Notes under the pieces: model-generated
Database searches by the model: none
What the model saw: only the letters and a program-made list of their open reading frames with translations
What the model was told of the DNA's origin: nothing
Assembly: GCA_964528035.1 (NCBI GenBank)
Contig: CAZGQY010000089.1
Span: forward strand, 1 to 16,599
Source of the DNA: CAZGQY01 sp964528035
Lineage (GTDB): Bacteria; Pseudomonadota; Gammaproteobacteria; Methylococcales; UBA1147
Length of the DNA stretch: 16,599 nucleotides
Reading direction: 5' to 3'
In this document: positions 1 through 6,909 of the stretch, in pieces
How the letters are laid out: every line of letters begins with the position of its first letter
Position numbering within the stretch: the first letter of the stretch is position 1
Position numbers and translations under genes: made by a program

Positions 1-2
1 AA

Positions 3-317
3 GTCAAAGAAGGCAAGAATCAGAAAACCCTGTTAAGCCCAGCCGACGAAGCGCAAATCATCGACACCTTTAACGACAAACAAGCAGTGGATGATTTCTC
101 GGTGGTGGTGAGTTATGAGGATATTCAGGCTAAGAATTACTCGCTGAGTGCAGGGCAGTATTTTGAGGTGAAGATTGAGTATGTGGATATTACGCAGGAA
201 GAGTTCTCCAACAAGATGGACGGCTTCACTAGTCATTTGGATGTGCTGTTTTCTGATTCGAATGATCTAGAAGAAGAAATCAAAAAGTGCTTGTCGGGGT
301 TGAAGTATGCAAAGTAG
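3..317 (+). CDS. hsdM: Type I restriction-modification DNA methyltransferase subunit, C-terminal end (partial)
   Basis: The reading frame is open from the left edge and ends in TAG at 315-317, so only the last ~104 residues are visible and the catalytic methyltransferase motifs lie outside the window. The visible part contains KNYSLSAGQYFEVKIEYVDI and an acidic, helical tail (DSNDLEEEIKKCLSGL). From memory this is the usual C-terminal pattern of one HsdM subfamily. HsdM forms the M2S methylase with HsdS and modifies adenines in the recognition site. The next gene, hsdS, overlaps the last 11 bases, the usual translational coupling of these subunits. Assignment rests on the tail sequence plus the hsdS neighbour. 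No hsdR is in the window; it would have to lie to the left or be lost. Confidence 0.85.
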   Translation, partial: VKEGKNQKTLLSPADEAQIIDTFNDKQAVDDFSVVVSYEDIQAKNYSLSAGQYFEVKIEYVDITQEEFSNKMDGFTSHLDVLFSDSNDLEEEIKKCLSGLKYAK

Positions 318-1554
318 ATCAATTTCAGATATTGCCAAAAGAGTTTCAAGCGGTATCACACCATTGCGGAGCAATCCTGATTACTGGAGCAACGGCTCAA
401 TTCCTTGGCTTAAAACAGAACAACTGGGAGAGAAATATATATACGACACAAATGAGAAAATTTCAGATGTAGCCTTGGATCAAACAAGCATCAAGCTGGA
501 TCCGCCAAATACGCTATCAATTGCCATGTATGGAGAGGGGAAGACCAGAGGGAATCTCTCTATTATTAAATCAGAGATGACGACCAATCAGGCGTGTTGT
601 AATGTAGAGGTGAATTCCAAAAAGGCCGACTACGAATACATTTATTATTATTTAAAAACTCAGTACGAAGTGCTAAGGAACTTGTCGTCAGTGGTGAGAA
701 AAAATTTAAACACCACTGATATTAAAGAATTTTGCATCAGGCTTCCTGAAACGATAGAGAAGCAAAAGAAAATAGCTGGTGTTTTATCTTCTATTGACAA
801 AAAAATAGAACTCAACAACAAAATCAACGCAGAGCTGGAAGCGATGGCCAAGCTCATCTACGACTACTGGTTTGTTCAGTTCGACTTCCCCGATGCCAAC
901 GGCAAGCCCTACAAATCATCGGGCGGAAAAATGGTCTACAACGAAACCCTAAAGCGTGAAATTCCTGATGGGTGGGTAGTATCCTCATTATCGAGCATTC
1001 CATTAGTAAGCAAGGAAACCCTCAATCCTGCCGATCATTCTGGTCAAGAATTTAAACTTTTTAGCATCCCAACATTAGATACCACCAAAACTTATGGTGT
1101 GGAGCTAGGTGGGGGTATTGGCAGTAACAAATTTATAGTGACAAATAAGGACATTCTGGTATCCAAGCTAAATCCTTGGTTTAACCGAGTAGTGTATGTG
1201 GCGGAAAAAGAAGATCAAATTTGCTCAACTGAATTTGTTGTATGGCGTACTCGAAACATTGAAAATAAAAACTTCCTATACATGATTGCAACCTCTCAGC
1301 AATTTATTGCCTTTTGTACTCAGTCTGCGACTGGCACATCTAATAGTCATAAACGCATAAACCCAAGTGTAATGATGAGCTTTATGCAGCCAGTTAGCCA
1401 ATCTGTAGTTGAAATATTGGGTAAACGACTTGATCCAATCATAAAGACAATAATACTCAACCAACAGCAAAATACACATTTGGCTAAGTTGAGAGACTGG
1501 CTATTACCCATGCTAATGAACGGCCAAATCACCGTGAAAGATGCGCCACAATAG
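307..1554 (+). CDS. hsdS: Type I restriction-modification specificity subunit S
   Basis: This 415-residue protein gives the type I complex its DNA sequence specificity. It has the normal two-half architecture. Target-recognition domain 1 spans about residues 1-150 (ISDIAKRVSSGITP, IPWLKTEQL). The central conserved helix is about 151-190 (KKIAGVLSSIDKKIELNNKI, then AKLIYDYWFVQFDFP). Recognition domain 2 spans about 215-365 (IPDGWVVSSLSSI onward). The C-terminal conserved helix is about 366-415 and ends LRDWLLPMLMNGQITV. Length is typical for the family and I see no frameshift. The ATG at 307 overlaps hsdM by 11 bases. The last 54 coding bases recur at 3522-3575 with about five mismatches and partly at 3284-3314, so this 3' end has been involved in recombination around the downstream darTG pair. 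Confidence 0.95.
   Translation: MQSRSISDIAKRVSSGITPLRSNPDYWSNGSIPWLKTEQLGEKYIYDTNEKISDVALDQTSIKLDPPNTLSIAMYGEGKTRGNLSIIKSEMTTNQACCNVEVNSKKADYEYIYYYLKTQYEVLRNLSSVVRKNLNTTDIKEFCIRLPETIEKQKKIAGVLSSIDKKIELNNKINAELEAMAKLIYDYWFVQFDFPDANGKPYKSSGGKMVYNETLKREIPDGWVVSSLSSIPLVSKETLNPADHSGQEFKLFSIPTLDTTKTYGVELGGGIGSNKFIVTNKDILVSKLNPWFNRVVYVAEKEDQICSTEFVVWRTRNIENKNFLYMIATSQQFIAFCTQSATGTSNSHKRINPSVMMSFMQPVSQSVVEILGKRLDPIIKTIILNQQQNTHLAKLRDWLLPMLMNGQITVKDAPQ
1489..1542 (+). repeat. Direct repeat copy A: 3' tail of intact hsdS
   Basis: These 54 bases encode the LRDWLLPMLMNGQITVKD end of HsdS. By eye they match 3522-3575 at about 49 of 54 positions. A shorter derivative is present at 3284-3314. The copies bracket darT-darG and are in the same orientation. 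Confidence 0.9.
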
Positions 1555-1594
1555 CCAGATGATTTTTTGTGCTAATCCGCATAGGAATGGCTAG

Positions 1595-2236
1595 ATGACT
1601 GTACCTCCCAATCCAAAGTTATATCACATTGTTCATGTGGATCGCTTGGCATCGCTGATAGCAACCGGCAGTTTATTATGTGATGCCCAAATTGCTGCAC
1701 AGGGTGCAATGGGAACAACCATGGGTATGAGTACTATTAAGCAGCGCCGCTTACAGGAATTAACACTGACGACTTACCCTAACTTGTACGTGGGTCAGTG
1801 CGTGCCGTTCTATTTTTGCCCGCGCTCGATTATGCTGTATCTTATTTATCAAGCGAATCACCCGGACTTAGCTTATAGAGGCGGGCAAGGCTCAATTGTG
1901 CATTTACAAGCGGATCTTAATGCCGTTGTTGCATGGGCGAATCAGCAACAGCGCCGTTGGGCATTTACGCTATCCAATGCATGCTCTCGCTTTTTTGAAG
2001 ACAGGAATGATTTGGCTAAATTGCACGAATTAAATTGGCAAGCGATTCAAACCAACCAGTGGCAGGGCTTTAAAGAGGGCAAGCAGGCTGAATTTTTAGT
2101 TGAACAAGATATCCCCTGGCATCTTATCGAAGCCATTGGTGTTCATTCGCAGCCTATATATCAACAAGTGATGGATGCGCTGCAAGCGACAACTCAGCGA
2201 CCTGCTGTTACACTTAAACCTGAATGGTATTACTGA
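1595..2236 (+). CDS. darT: DarT toxin: single-stranded DNA thymidine ADP-ribosyltransferase
   Basis: DarT transfers ADP-ribose from NAD+ to thymidine in single-stranded DNA, blocking replication; DarTG systems are known anti-phage defences. The 213-residue protein has the family landmarks. YHIVHVDRL at residues 10-18 holds the NAD-binding histidine. IKQRRL (48-53) holds the conserved arginine region. VPFYFCPRSIML is at 70-81. KQAEFLVE (163-170) places the catalytic glutamate at residue 166. Length is normal and the key residues are present, so the toxin looks active. The ATG at 1595 follows AGGA by 8 bases. It starts 40 bp after hsdS and runs directly into darG, the usual toxin-then-antitoxin order. 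Its position in the hsd cluster suggests a multi-layered defence island. Confidence 0.95.
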   Translation: MTVPPNPKLYHIVHVDRLASLIATGSLLCDAQIAAQGAMGTTMGMSTIKQRRLQELTLTTYPNLYVGQCVPFYFCPRSIMLYLIYQANHPDLAYRGGQGSIVHLQADLNAVVAWANQQQRRWAFTLSNACSRFFEDRNDLAKLHELNWQAIQTNQWQGFKEGKQAEFLVEQDIPWHLIEAIGVHSQPIYQQVMDALQATTQRPAVTLKPEWYY

Positions 2237-2244
2237 GACCGCTA

Positions 2245-3303
2245 ATGATTAAATTTACATTGGGTGACATCTTATGCGCTGATGCAGAAGCGATAGTGAA
2301 TACCGTTAACTGCGTTGGCGTAATGGGGCGTGGCATCGCGCTGCAATTTAAAAAAGCATGGCCTGAAAACTTTAAAGCCTATGCCATAGCTTGCAAGCAA
2401 AAAGAAGTGCAACCCGGCAGCATGTTCATTGTCGAAACCGGTCAACTCACTAACCCTAAATACATCGTCAACTTCCCCACTAAGCGCCATTGGCGCGGTG
2501 CCAGTAAAATAGAAGATGTTGAGTTAGGGCTTGTTGTTTTGGCGCGCGATATTAAAGAAAAAAGAATAAAATCTATTGCTATTCCGCCGCTTGGTAGCGG
2601 CTTGGGGGGCTTGGATTGGGCAGATGTACGGCAGCTGATTGAAGCCACATTAAGCGATTTAGATGATGTAGAGATTTTAGTCTATGAGCCAAAAGGTGCG
2701 CCAGAGAACGATAAAATGGTGCAAAACAGACAGTTGCCGAGAATGACGGCAGGGCGGGCGGTACTTATTGAATTGATGCAGCGTTATTTAGCTGGATTAT
2801 TAGACCCTACCGTTACCTTATTGGAAGTACATAAGCTGCTTTATTTTATGCAAGCTGCTGGCGAGCCTCTAAAGCTGAACTATAAAAAAGCGCTTTATGG
2901 GCCTTATGCAGAAAATTTGAGGCATGTGCTTAATGCCATAGAGGGGCATTTTGTATCGGGTTATGCTGACGGTGGTGATGCACCGGAGAAAGAGTTGCAG
3001 CTTGTGCCTGGTGCTATAGATGAAGCCGAAATCTTTTTAAAGCAACACCCAGATACACGTGAACGATTTGAAAAGGTTGCAGAATTAGTTAATGGGTTTG
3101 AATCACCATTTGGTTTAGAGCTACTTGCTTCTGTGCACTGGGTGGTTAGACAAGAAAATGTACAAACGACAGGTGATGTTGTACAGAAAATTCATCAATG
3201 GAATGAGCGTAAGCGCCAGTTTACTCCGCGACAAATTGCACTAGCAACAGAAATACTAAACGATAAGAACTGGTTGAATGTGGCTGGCTCCTCCCCATGC
3301 TAA
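2245..3303 (+). CDS. darG: DarG antitoxin: macrodomain DNA ADP-ribosyl glycohydrolase
   Basis: DarG removes the ADP-ribose that DarT puts on thymidine and also binds the toxin. From the ATG at 2245 the product is 352 residues. The macrodomain covers about 1-150 (LGDIL, NTVNCVGVMGRGIALQFK at 19-36, NFPTKRHW with the expected catalytic lysine at 80, PPLGSGLGGLDW at 114-125). A helical C-terminal DarT-binding domain covers about 165-344 (LLEVHKLLYFMQAAGE, ALYGPYAENLRHVL, NERKRQFTPRQI). An in-frame ATG at 2224 overlaps darT, but 2245 directly precedes the conserved MIKFTLGDIL, so I prefer it. The last residues (AGSSPC, 347-352) are encoded by DNA of hsdS-tail origin read in another frame. The natural family end is probably near KNWL (341-344), so function should be kept. 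Confidence 0.95.
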   Translation: MIKFTLGDILCADAEAIVNTVNCVGVMGRGIALQFKKAWPENFKAYAIACKQKEVQPGSMFIVETGQLTNPKYIVNFPTKRHWRGASKIEDVELGLVVLARDIKEKRIKSIAIPPLGSGLGGLDWADVRQLIEATLSDLDDVEILVYEPKGAPENDKMVQNRQLPRMTAGRAVLIELMQRYLAGLLDPTVTLLEVHKLLYFMQAAGEPLKLNYKKALYGPYAENLRHVLNAIEGHFVSGYADGGDAPEKELQLVPGAIDEAEIFLKQHPDTRERFEKVAELVNGFESPFGLELLASVHWVVRQENVQTTGDVVQKIHQWNERKRQFTPRQIALATEILNDKNWLNVAGSSPC

Positions 3304-3314
3304 TGACGTGAAAG
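3284..3314 (+). repeat. Copy C: shortened hsdS 3' tail fused to the end of darG
   Basis: Positions 3284-3306 are identical to 3530-3552 (23 bases). After this, 13 bases present in copy B (3553-3565) are missing, and CGTGAAAG resumes at 3307-3314. The fragment supplies the last darG codons and its TAA stop in a frame different from HsdS. Confidence 0.85.
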
Positions 3315-3321
3315 GGAATAT

Positions 3322-3468
3322 GGGGTCAGTTCTCTTATAGTTGCAATCTGCTTTATCTCGCCGTTCGATTCGGTGGGATACGGCGCGTTCTTTTCTTCCA
3401 TGCGGCCTGGTTTTACCCTCTGTCAAGTTTACAAAGTATATCGATGCCATAATAAGAGAACTGACCCC
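3322..3468. mobile_element. 147-bp element with perfect 17-bp terminal inverted repeats (MITE-like)
   Basis: GGGGTCAGTTCTCTTAT at 3322-3338 is the exact reverse complement of 3452-3468. The 113-bp interior has no convincing gene. The element sits between two hsdS tail fragments (copies C and B), in debris rather than inside an intact gene. The right flank has a short tandem duplication (ACCCCTTTGTTA at 3464-3475 and 3477-3488). It could be a non-autonomous mobile element or a leftover linked to a REP-associated transposase; the sequence alone does not decide. No transposase is encoded here. Confidence 0.55.
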
Positions 3469-3491
3469 TTTGTTAGACCCCTTTGTTACAC

Positions 3492-3581
3492 TTGAAAAAT
3501 GAAAACAGCGAACTTATAGGATTGAGAGACTGGCTCCTCCCCATGCTAATGAACGGTCAAGTCACCGTGAAAGATTCATAA
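3492..3581 (+). pseudogene. hsdS 3'-terminal remnant (copy B)
   Basis: In frame with a TAA at 3579-3581 this reads LKNENSELIGLRDWLLPMLM and then NGQVTVKDS, an unmistakable HsdS C-terminus. No start codon and no recognition domain precede it: the frame meets a stop at 3474, just after the inverted-repeat element. The LKNENSELI part differs from the intact hsdS upstream (LNQQQNTHLAK), so this fragment came from a different hsdS allele and is not a simple duplication of the neighbouring gene. It lies just before the broken gene starting at 3612, suggesting that hsdS once directly preceded that gene. Confidence 0.85.
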
Positions 3582-3611
3582 TCGGGGTAGGCATAAAGGG
3601 AATTCAAAGCC

Positions 3612-4108
3612 ATGGCAGCGCAATACTCAAACCGACATTTTTTTAGGAAAACCCCCAACGTCTATTTGGCTCAGTTTTTTTCAGCTAAAGGCGTTCCGCT
3701 GGCGGCGGATGTTAGTCAACTGAAAGAAAACGATGCCGAAGCGCTGCAAACAGCCTTGAATGCACTGGATGACAGCCAGATAGCAGATATTGAGGCCGAG
3801 TTTCAGGATGTGAATGCACTGGCCTGTGAGGGCGGCATCACCGCGCTGGTGGATCAGGCAGTTTTTATGGTGATGATGCCTTTATTGCCTAGATCGCAGC
3901 GATTGACGGCTTCCATGCCAAGGAGAACTGGGCGTTTCTGAACAAGCCGACCTATTGGCGCGGTGCGGCGATGTTTTTACACACCGATAATGTCAGCCCC
4001 TCGTATTGGAAAAAACGTAACGACCTGCCCAAGTTGCCGCTCCAGGTCGAGGGCGAGGATATTCACTCACGGTCTGGAAGAGGCCATCAGCGCCTACTCT
4101 TCCACAAG
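3612..4108 (+). pseudogene. Conserved hypothetical protein gene, frameshifted and 3'-truncated
   Basis: The ATG at 3612 follows AAGGGA by about 10 bases and opens a frame reading MAAQYSNRHFFRKTPNVYLA, then SQLKENDAEALQTALNAL up to about 3866. The coding sense then continues in another frame from about 3860: FYGDDAFIA, a TAG stop at about 3887, then DGFHAKENWAFLNKPTYWRG and DNVSPSYWKKRNDLPKLPLQ. At about 4060 it returns to the first frame (GLEEAISAYSSTR) and ends against the integrase remnant. There are thus at least two frameshifts, one in-frame stop and a missing 3' end. From memory it resembles uncharacterised proteins seen next to type I restriction genes; I cannot name a function. Confidence 0.7.
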
Positions 4109-4285
4109 GCTTAGAGAGGTTTGCTTTTTGGTGTAGGGGCGATAGTAGTTAAATATCCACAGTTTGGAGCCTTTGGGTTTTACCCGCAGGGCTAATCCGT
4201 TGCCATCGACTAAGTTAAATTCCTTATCTTTGGATTTGGCTTGCTGAACTTCAGTATTGGTGAGTGGTTTGGTTGTTCTAGCCAT
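4094..4285 (-). pseudogene. Tyrosine-recombinase integrase, N-terminal remnant
   Basis: The open frame of 63 residues starts MARTTKPLTNTEVQQAKSKD and continues NLVDGNGLALRVKPKGSKLW, then FNYYRPYTKKQTSLSL. This is the N-terminal arm-binding (DUF4102-type) domain of P4-like phage and island integrases, which are normally about 400 residues. Homology stops at TSLSL (near 4108) and the last few codons are read from the adjoining pseudogene. The catalytic domain with its Arg-His-Arg-Tyr residues is absent, so it cannot recombine DNA. It reads away from ssrA into the island, the usual place for an integrase next to its attachment site. Confidence 0.85.
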
Positions 4286-4329
4286 TTTAGTAACACCGCA
4301 TTTAGTAACATTGGCTTGATGTTACTAAA
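4286..4329. repeat. Repeated TTTAGTAAC sites upstream of the integrase remnant
   Basis: TTTAGTAAC occurs at 4286-4294 and 4301-4309, and its reverse complement at 4321-4329. The last two form an 11-bp perfect inverted repeat (TTTAGTAACAT at 4301-4311, ATGTTACTAAA at 4319-4329) around a 7-bp spacer. Lying just upstream of the integrase start, they may be arm-type integrase or excisionase sites, or an operator; that role is inferred. Confidence 0.5.
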
Positions 4330-4352
4330 CGCAATAGGAAGCTATAGGCAAT

Positions 4353-4400
4353 AAAACAACCCGATAAACCGTTGTGTTGAATGGTTTATCGGGTTGTTTT
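4353..4400. terminator. Bidirectional hairpin terminator downstream of ssrA
   Basis: A perfect 18-bp inverted repeat, AAAACAACCCGATAAACC at 4353-4370 and its complement at 4383-4400, encloses a 12-base loop. Stem ends rich in A and T give a U-run in either direction. It lies 22 bases past the tmRNA 3' end and could stop ssrA transcription and also insulate the island from it. Confidence 0.85.
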
Positions 4401-4422
4401 AGGTTCTTAATGAACCCGCTTT

Positions 4423-4445
4423 TGGTGGAGGCGGCGGGAATCGAA
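4423..4445. other. Probable island attachment site (ssrA 3' end)
   Basis: The T-arm and acceptor end of ssrA is a well-known target of tyrosine-integrase islands, and an integrase remnant starts 138 bp away. I found no second copy of this end in the window, so the exact core and the other boundary are unknown and would lie to the left. The extent given is approximate. Confidence 0.5.
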
Positions 4446-4668
4446 CCCGCGTCCGCGAGCACTCCGCCTTCAGCTCTACATGCTTATCCCGTGCTTAAAT
4501 TTAACTGCCGACTACCCGACGGGCGAGGAAAACCGACAGCGGTTCCGGTAAGTTTTAACGAATCAGCCCCGAACAAGCATTATCGCGGTCTTGTGAGAAA
4601 TGACCTCTGAATGTCTGCAAGCAGACTCTGAACGCACAAGCACGGCTCCAGTCAGAGGACTAGCTGGT

Positions 4669-4701
4669 TTATGCAGCTAGTGCGTAAGTATCGTCGTTTG
4701 C
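4669..4701 (-). other. tmRNA tag reading frame
   Basis: The resume codon GCA (4701-4699) opens a frame encoding ANDDTYALAA, then TAA at 4671-4669. It ends in the ALAA degron recognised by ClpXP/ClpAP. The E. coli tag is ANDENYALAA, so positions 4 and 5 differ here. Confidence 0.95.
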
Positions 4702-4856
4702 GAATACTTTAAAGTACAGACTGGATTTACGAGGTAATCTGTCCTCGGCATGCACCTCAGGTTTTGCTACCCACGTCGAAGCCAGGTCGCCCCCAGGTAA
4801 ACCTTTTCACATCCGGGAAGGTCTTTCCAAAACGGGAAAGGATTAATTTCCTGGAC

Positions 4857-4884
4857 AGTATAGCGTGTTGGAAGTTTCTTACAA
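4857..4884 (-). promoter_or_regulatory. Probable ssrA promoter
   Basis: On the minus strand, TTGTAA (4884-4879) and TATACT (4862-4857) are separated by 16 bases, a good sigma-70 match. Transcription would start about 55 bases before the mature tmRNA 5' end, leaving a leader for RNase P to remove. Confidence 0.55.
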
Positions 4885-4920
4885 GCAGGATCGAAAATCC
4901 GGTGTAAGGAGCGAATTGGA

Positions 4921-5400
4921 CTAGCCCGTTTTAAATATACGTTGTTTTTCGCGTTGCCAGTCACGATCCTTTTCTGTCGCTCGTTTATCGTGGAGTTTTT
5001 TACCTTTCGCAAGCCCAATTTCAAGCTTCGCCAGCCCACGTTTCCAGTACAAAGCCAAAGGCACCAGCGTATACCCACGACGTTCGACATAGCCGATAAG
5101 TTTATTTAATTCCTGCCGATGGAGGAGTAATTTGCGTGTACGGATGGATTCCGGGTCGACATGTGTAGACGCAGAGAGTAAGGGTGATACATGCATTCCA
5201 AACAACCAGGCTTCGCCTTTTTTTAACAGTACATAGCTTTCAGTAAGCTGTGCCCGCCCATCACGCAAACTCTTGACCTCCCAACCCTGTAGAGACAAGC
5301 CGGCTTCGTAGGTATCTTCGATAAAATAGTCGTGTCTGGCCCGCTTATTCAAAGCAATTGTGTTCGCGCCGGTTTTCGGTTTTGATTTTTTTTTTGCCAT
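4921..5400 (-). CDS. smpB: SsrA-binding protein SmpB
   Basis: SmpB binds the tRNA-like part of tmRNA and places it in the decoding centre of stalled ribosomes. The 159-residue product matches the family in length and sequence: a basic start (MAKKKSKPKTG), NKRARHDYFIEDTYEAGLSL, GWEVKSLRDGRAQL, then YTLVPLALYWKRGLAKLEIG and the basic tail KKLHDKRATEKDRDWQREKQ that inserts into the ribosome. The gene is complete. It lies 126 bp upstream of ssrA on the same strand, the classic pairing. No strong Shine-Dalgarno sequence precedes the ATG, but the conserved N-terminus supports it. Confidence 0.97.
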   Translation of the reverse strand: MAKKKSKPKTGANTIALNKRARHDYFIEDTYEAGLSLQGWEVKSLRDGRAQLTESYVLLKKGEAWLFGMHVSPLLSASTHVDPESIRTRKLLLHRQELNKLIGYVERRGYTLVPLALYWKRGLAKLEIGLAKGKKLHDKRATEKDRDWQREKQRIFKTG

Positions 5401-5513
5401 TTAGTTTAGTGAATGACTTCGATTTGTGACTTAAAAATGAAACTCTGGTATTTTACTGCAAAAGCTCACCGGACACAGAATCAAAATCAAACCGCAGTCA
5501 ATCGGGGTAAAAT

Positions 5514-6869
5514 ATGACGATTAACACGACTCACCAAATCCAATGGAAATCCAGACTGACCTTTATTCTAGCAGCAACCGGATCTGCGGTAGGCCTGGGC
5601 AATATTTGGAAGTTTCCCTATATTACAGGTGAACACGGTGGCGGTGCGTTTGTAATTGTGTATTTACTTTGTGTGCTTGCATTCGGAATCCCGATTATGA
5701 TGGCAGAAACCATGCTCGGACGGCGTGGCAAATCAAATCCGGTTACGACCATGGAAACACTGGCGAAAGAAGCCGGAGCGAGTCAATTCTGGCGGTTTTT
5801 GGGTTGGATGGGAATATTAGCCGGGATTATTATCCTTTCCTACTACAGTGTCATAGCAGGAAAGACCATTGATTATTCTTTGAAGATTTTTACCGGCTTA
5901 CTTTGGGATCTGGATAAAGAATCGGCTGAAAACGCAATTAATACGCTCAATGGAAGTGTCGTCTGGTTGAGCATCTGGCACAGCTTTTTTATGGCAACAA
6001 CCCTATATATCGTTATGCACGGCGTTAATGAAGGAATAGAAAAAGCTGTGGGATTTCTGATGCCTGGCCTGCTTATTATACTTCTGGGACTGGTATTATA
6101 TGCAATGACGTCCGGATCATTCGGAGCGGGTTTAAGTTTTTTATTTAGTCCAAACTTTAGCGAACTTTCCGGAGAAAGCGTGTTGATCGCTATGGGCCAG
6201 GCATTTTTTACCCTGAGTCTGGGTATGGGGGCAATAATGGTGTATGGCTCTTATCTACCAAAAGGAATTTCAATCGCAAAAACATCCACAATTATCGCGC
6301 TGTGTGATACCGGTGTCGCTCTACTCGCCGGGATCGCTATTTTCCCGATTGTATTTGCCAATGGACTTGAACCCGCCGCAGGACCGGATTTGATTTTCAA
6401 AACACTACCGTTCGCGTTTTCCAAAATGTTCGCCGGTACTTTGGTCGGTTTGTTGTTTTTTGTGCTGCTGGTATTTGCTGCACTTTCTTCTTCTATTTCA
6501 TTGATTGAACCCGCTGTTTCGTATCTGGTTGAAAAACAGGATTATAGCCGGGAGAATGCCTGTTATATTCTGGGGGGATCTACCTGGTTATTAGGTATGG
6601 GAACGGTATTTTCATCAAATATCTGGGCAGACAAGAAGATATTTGGAAAAAACTTTTTTGAACTGATGGACTATTTAAGTGCAAATTTAATGTTACCACT
6701 GGGTGGAATATTAATGGCAGTATTCACTGGTTGGATCATGACTCGTAAAAACAGCGCCGAAGGACTGGAAATATCCGAACACAGTCAACTGCACAAAATT
6801 TGGCACTTTTTAGTCTGTTTCGTCGCACCCATCGCAGTGGGCCTGGTACTACTCGGCGGAATTTTTTAA
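5514..6869 (+). CDS. Sodium-dependent transporter, neurotransmitter:sodium symporter (NSS/SNF) family
   Basis: This 451-residue inner-membrane protein should import an amino acid or similar solute with Na+. The family signature GSAVGLGNIWKFPY lies at residues 23-36 in the first membrane segment, followed by GGGAFVIVYLLCVLAFGIPI. The remainder is a run of about 11 hydrophobic segments with short loops, for example LGWMGILAGIIILSYYSVIA and GQAFFTLSLGMGAIMVYGSY. The length matches bacterial LeuT/MhsT-type members. The substrate cannot be told from sequence. The ATG at 5514 follows GGGG by 6 bases. It is divergent from smpB across 113 bp and is followed by a fold-back element and ratA. Confidence 0.93.
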   Translation: MTINTTHQIQWKSRLTFILAATGSAVGLGNIWKFPYITGEHGGGAFVIVYLLCVLAFGIPIMMAETMLGRRGKSNPVTTMETLAKEAGASQFWRFLGWMGILAGIIILSYYSVIAGKTIDYSLKIFTGLLWDLDKESAENAINTLNGSVVWLSIWHSFFMATTLYIVMHGVNEGIEKAVGFLMPGLLIILLGLVLYAMTSGSFGAGLSFLFSPNFSELSGESVLIAMGQAFFTLSLGMGAIMVYGSYLPKGISIAKTSTIIALCDTGVALLAGIAIFPIVFANGLEPAAGPDLIFKTLPFAFSKMFAGTLVGLLFFVLLVFAALSSSISLIEPAVSYLVEKQDYSRENACYILGGSTWLLGMGTVFSSNIWADKKIFGKNFFELMDYLSANLMLPLGGILMAVFTGWIMTRKNSAEGLEISEHSQLHKIWHFLVCFVAPIAVGLVLLGGIF

Positions 6870-6909
6870 ATTGCTCCCGTCAATATCGATCACTCGGACA
6901 GCCTGCTAA

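Larger units (their letters stand above)
4423..4794 (-). ncRNA. ssrA: Transfer-messenger RNA (tmRNA)
   Basis: tmRNA rescues stalled ribosomes and tags the incomplete protein for degradation, acting with SmpB. The mature 5' end GGGGGCG (4794-4788) pairs with CGCCTCC before ACCA at the 3' end (4423), including the G-U pair at the third position. The GTTCGATTCC T-arm and an encoded CCA are present. The 5' region carries GGCTTCGACGTGGGTAGC, typical of tmRNA. The length is 372 nt, within the normal one-piece range. The tag frame is at 4701-4669. The gene lies just downstream of smpB on the same strand. Its 3' end, next to an integrase remnant, is the probable attachment site of the island to the left. 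Confidence 0.97.

Noticed and set aside
3256..3450. Open frame of 64 codons on the minus strand across the inverted-repeat element
   Set aside because: It runs antisense into darG and has no recognisable domain; it is probably chance.
4374..4610. Open frame of 78 codons on the plus strand, in which EAAGIEPAS can be read
   Set aside because: It is the antisense of the tmRNA 3' part and terminator. That peptide is a known translation artefact of reverse-complemented tRNA-like ends.
4767..5090. Open frame of 107 codons on the minus strand overlapping smpB and the ssrA leader
   Set aside because: It covers the end of smpB in another frame, the ssrA promoter and the tmRNA 5' end; no family resemblance.
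5401..5513. TTGTGA and TATT-rich hexamers between smpB and the transporter as promoters
   Set aside because: Matches to sigma-70 consensus are poor on both strands, so no promoter was listed although one must exist.
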